In this document: positions 63,815-64,000 of the stretch, piece by piece | Layout: every line of letters starts with the position of its first letter | Numbering within the stretch: the stretch's first letter is position 1 | DNA from: Planctomycetota bacterium | GTDB taxonomy: Bacteria > Planctomycetota > Planctomycetia > Planctomycetales > Planctomycetaceae | Direction: 5' to 3' | Assembly (NCBI GenBank): GCA_018242525.1 | Contig: JAFEBS010000019.1 | Coordinates: forward strand, 1-64,000 | Length of the DNA: 64,000 nucleotides | Made by a program: the position numbers and the translations under genes | Notes under the pieces: model-generated | What the model saw: the letters and a program-made list of their open reading frames with translations, nothing else | Databases searched by the model: none | Told to the model about the DNA's origin: nothing

Positions 63815-64000
63815 TCAACGTTGTGCCATTTGCCATTGGCGGGTCCTGGGTTTGCCGGGTCGTTCGTGAACAGTTGACGGACAGCAGTTCAGGGCCTCGC
63901 AGATTTCGTCGATCGAGTCAGTCAGCAGGACGCGATCGAAATCTTCCTGACTGATGGCGCCGTGCGCCAACAGTGTCGATTGCAGGAATTCAAACAGCGG
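63815..64000 (-). CDS. LOG-family (TIGR00730-type) protein, C-terminal part
   Basis: The last 61 codons of a leftward gene whose start lies beyond base 64000. The frame (stop TGA at 63815-63817) reads PLFEFLQSTLLAHGAISQED, then FDRVLLTDSIDEICEALNCC and a basic tail. The pattern PLxEFLxxxLLxxGxIS followed by LLTDSxDE matches the C-terminus of LOG-type cytokinin-riboside phosphoribohydrolase-like Rossmann proteins, usually annotated TIGR00730. The catalytic PGGxGTxxE motif would be outside the window, so activity cannot be judged. Confidence 0.6.
   Translation of the reverse strand, partial: PLFEFLQSTLLAHGAISQEDFDRVLLTDSIDEICEALNCCPSTVHERPGKPRTRQWQMAQR

Overview
The window looks like a planctomycete chromosome, probably of the Planctomycetaceae lineage. 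The signs are a Planctomycetes-style DUF1592 cytochrome / DUF1552 pair, a DUF1501 Tat protein, an ECF sigma factor translationally coupled to a membrane serine/threonine kinase, an SGNH + DUF1080 fusion, xylose isomerase, HpnC, and many short basic or acidic conserved hypotheticals. Codon use is moderately GC-rich throughout. No rRNA, tRNA, CRISPR array, prophage or complete insertion sequence was seen. The assignment rests on gene content, not on a marker gene.

Layout. 1-13.6 kb: a strongly degenerate NtrC-type regulator, an MFS transporter, purC, a GH10-fold protein without catalytic glutamates, a SEC-C/TPR protein, ribD, a triple-GYF membrane protein, a flavin-binding split-barrel protein and xylA. 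13.9-17.8 kb: a leftward block of three small secreted proteins (Cys-rich, Gln-rich or low complexity) and a trypsin-fold protease without signal peptide. 18-25 kb: an SGNH-DUF1080 secreted protein, a quinone-oxidoreductase-like enzyme, a four-PAS hybrid histidine kinase and an alkaline-phosphatase-fold phosphodiesterase. 25.2-30.8 kb: a two-gene unit of a small beta-grasp (ubiquitin/MoaD-like) protein ending in Gly-Gly and a 1739-residue DUF4132-type protein; this is the best candidate for an undescribed system. 31-37 kb: a porin-like protein, an enolase-superfamily dehydratase, enolase, ribonuclease D and a 2-Cys peroxiredoxin. 37-42 kb: an ECF sigma / kinase operon divergent from a secreted Gly/His-rich protein built on a 126-bp tandem repeat. 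42-46 kb: a eukaryote-like GNA1 acetyltransferase, two very small conserved-looking proteins, and a degenerate AroD-AroE fusion coupled to a PfkB sugar kinase. 46-54 kb: DUF1501, HpnC, Der GTPase, a fatty-acid/sphingolipid-type desaturase and a DUF885 protein. 54-56.5 kb: a small accessory patch with a TacA/TacT-type toxin-antitoxin pair overlapping a truncated DUF4041-type coiled coil. 56.7-64 kb: the DUF1592/DUF1552 operon, a beta-helix + di-haem cytochrome fusion, and the 3' end of a LOG-family gene cut by the window edge.

Two themes recur. First, several proteins keep a recognisable enzyme fold but have lost the catalytic residues (the sigma-54-activator-like protein, the GH10-like protein, the AroDE-like protein). 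Second, gene boundaries carry several families of roughly 100-bp imperfect or perfect palindromes. Two copies of one family differ by paired compensatory changes, so the hairpin itself appears to be conserved.
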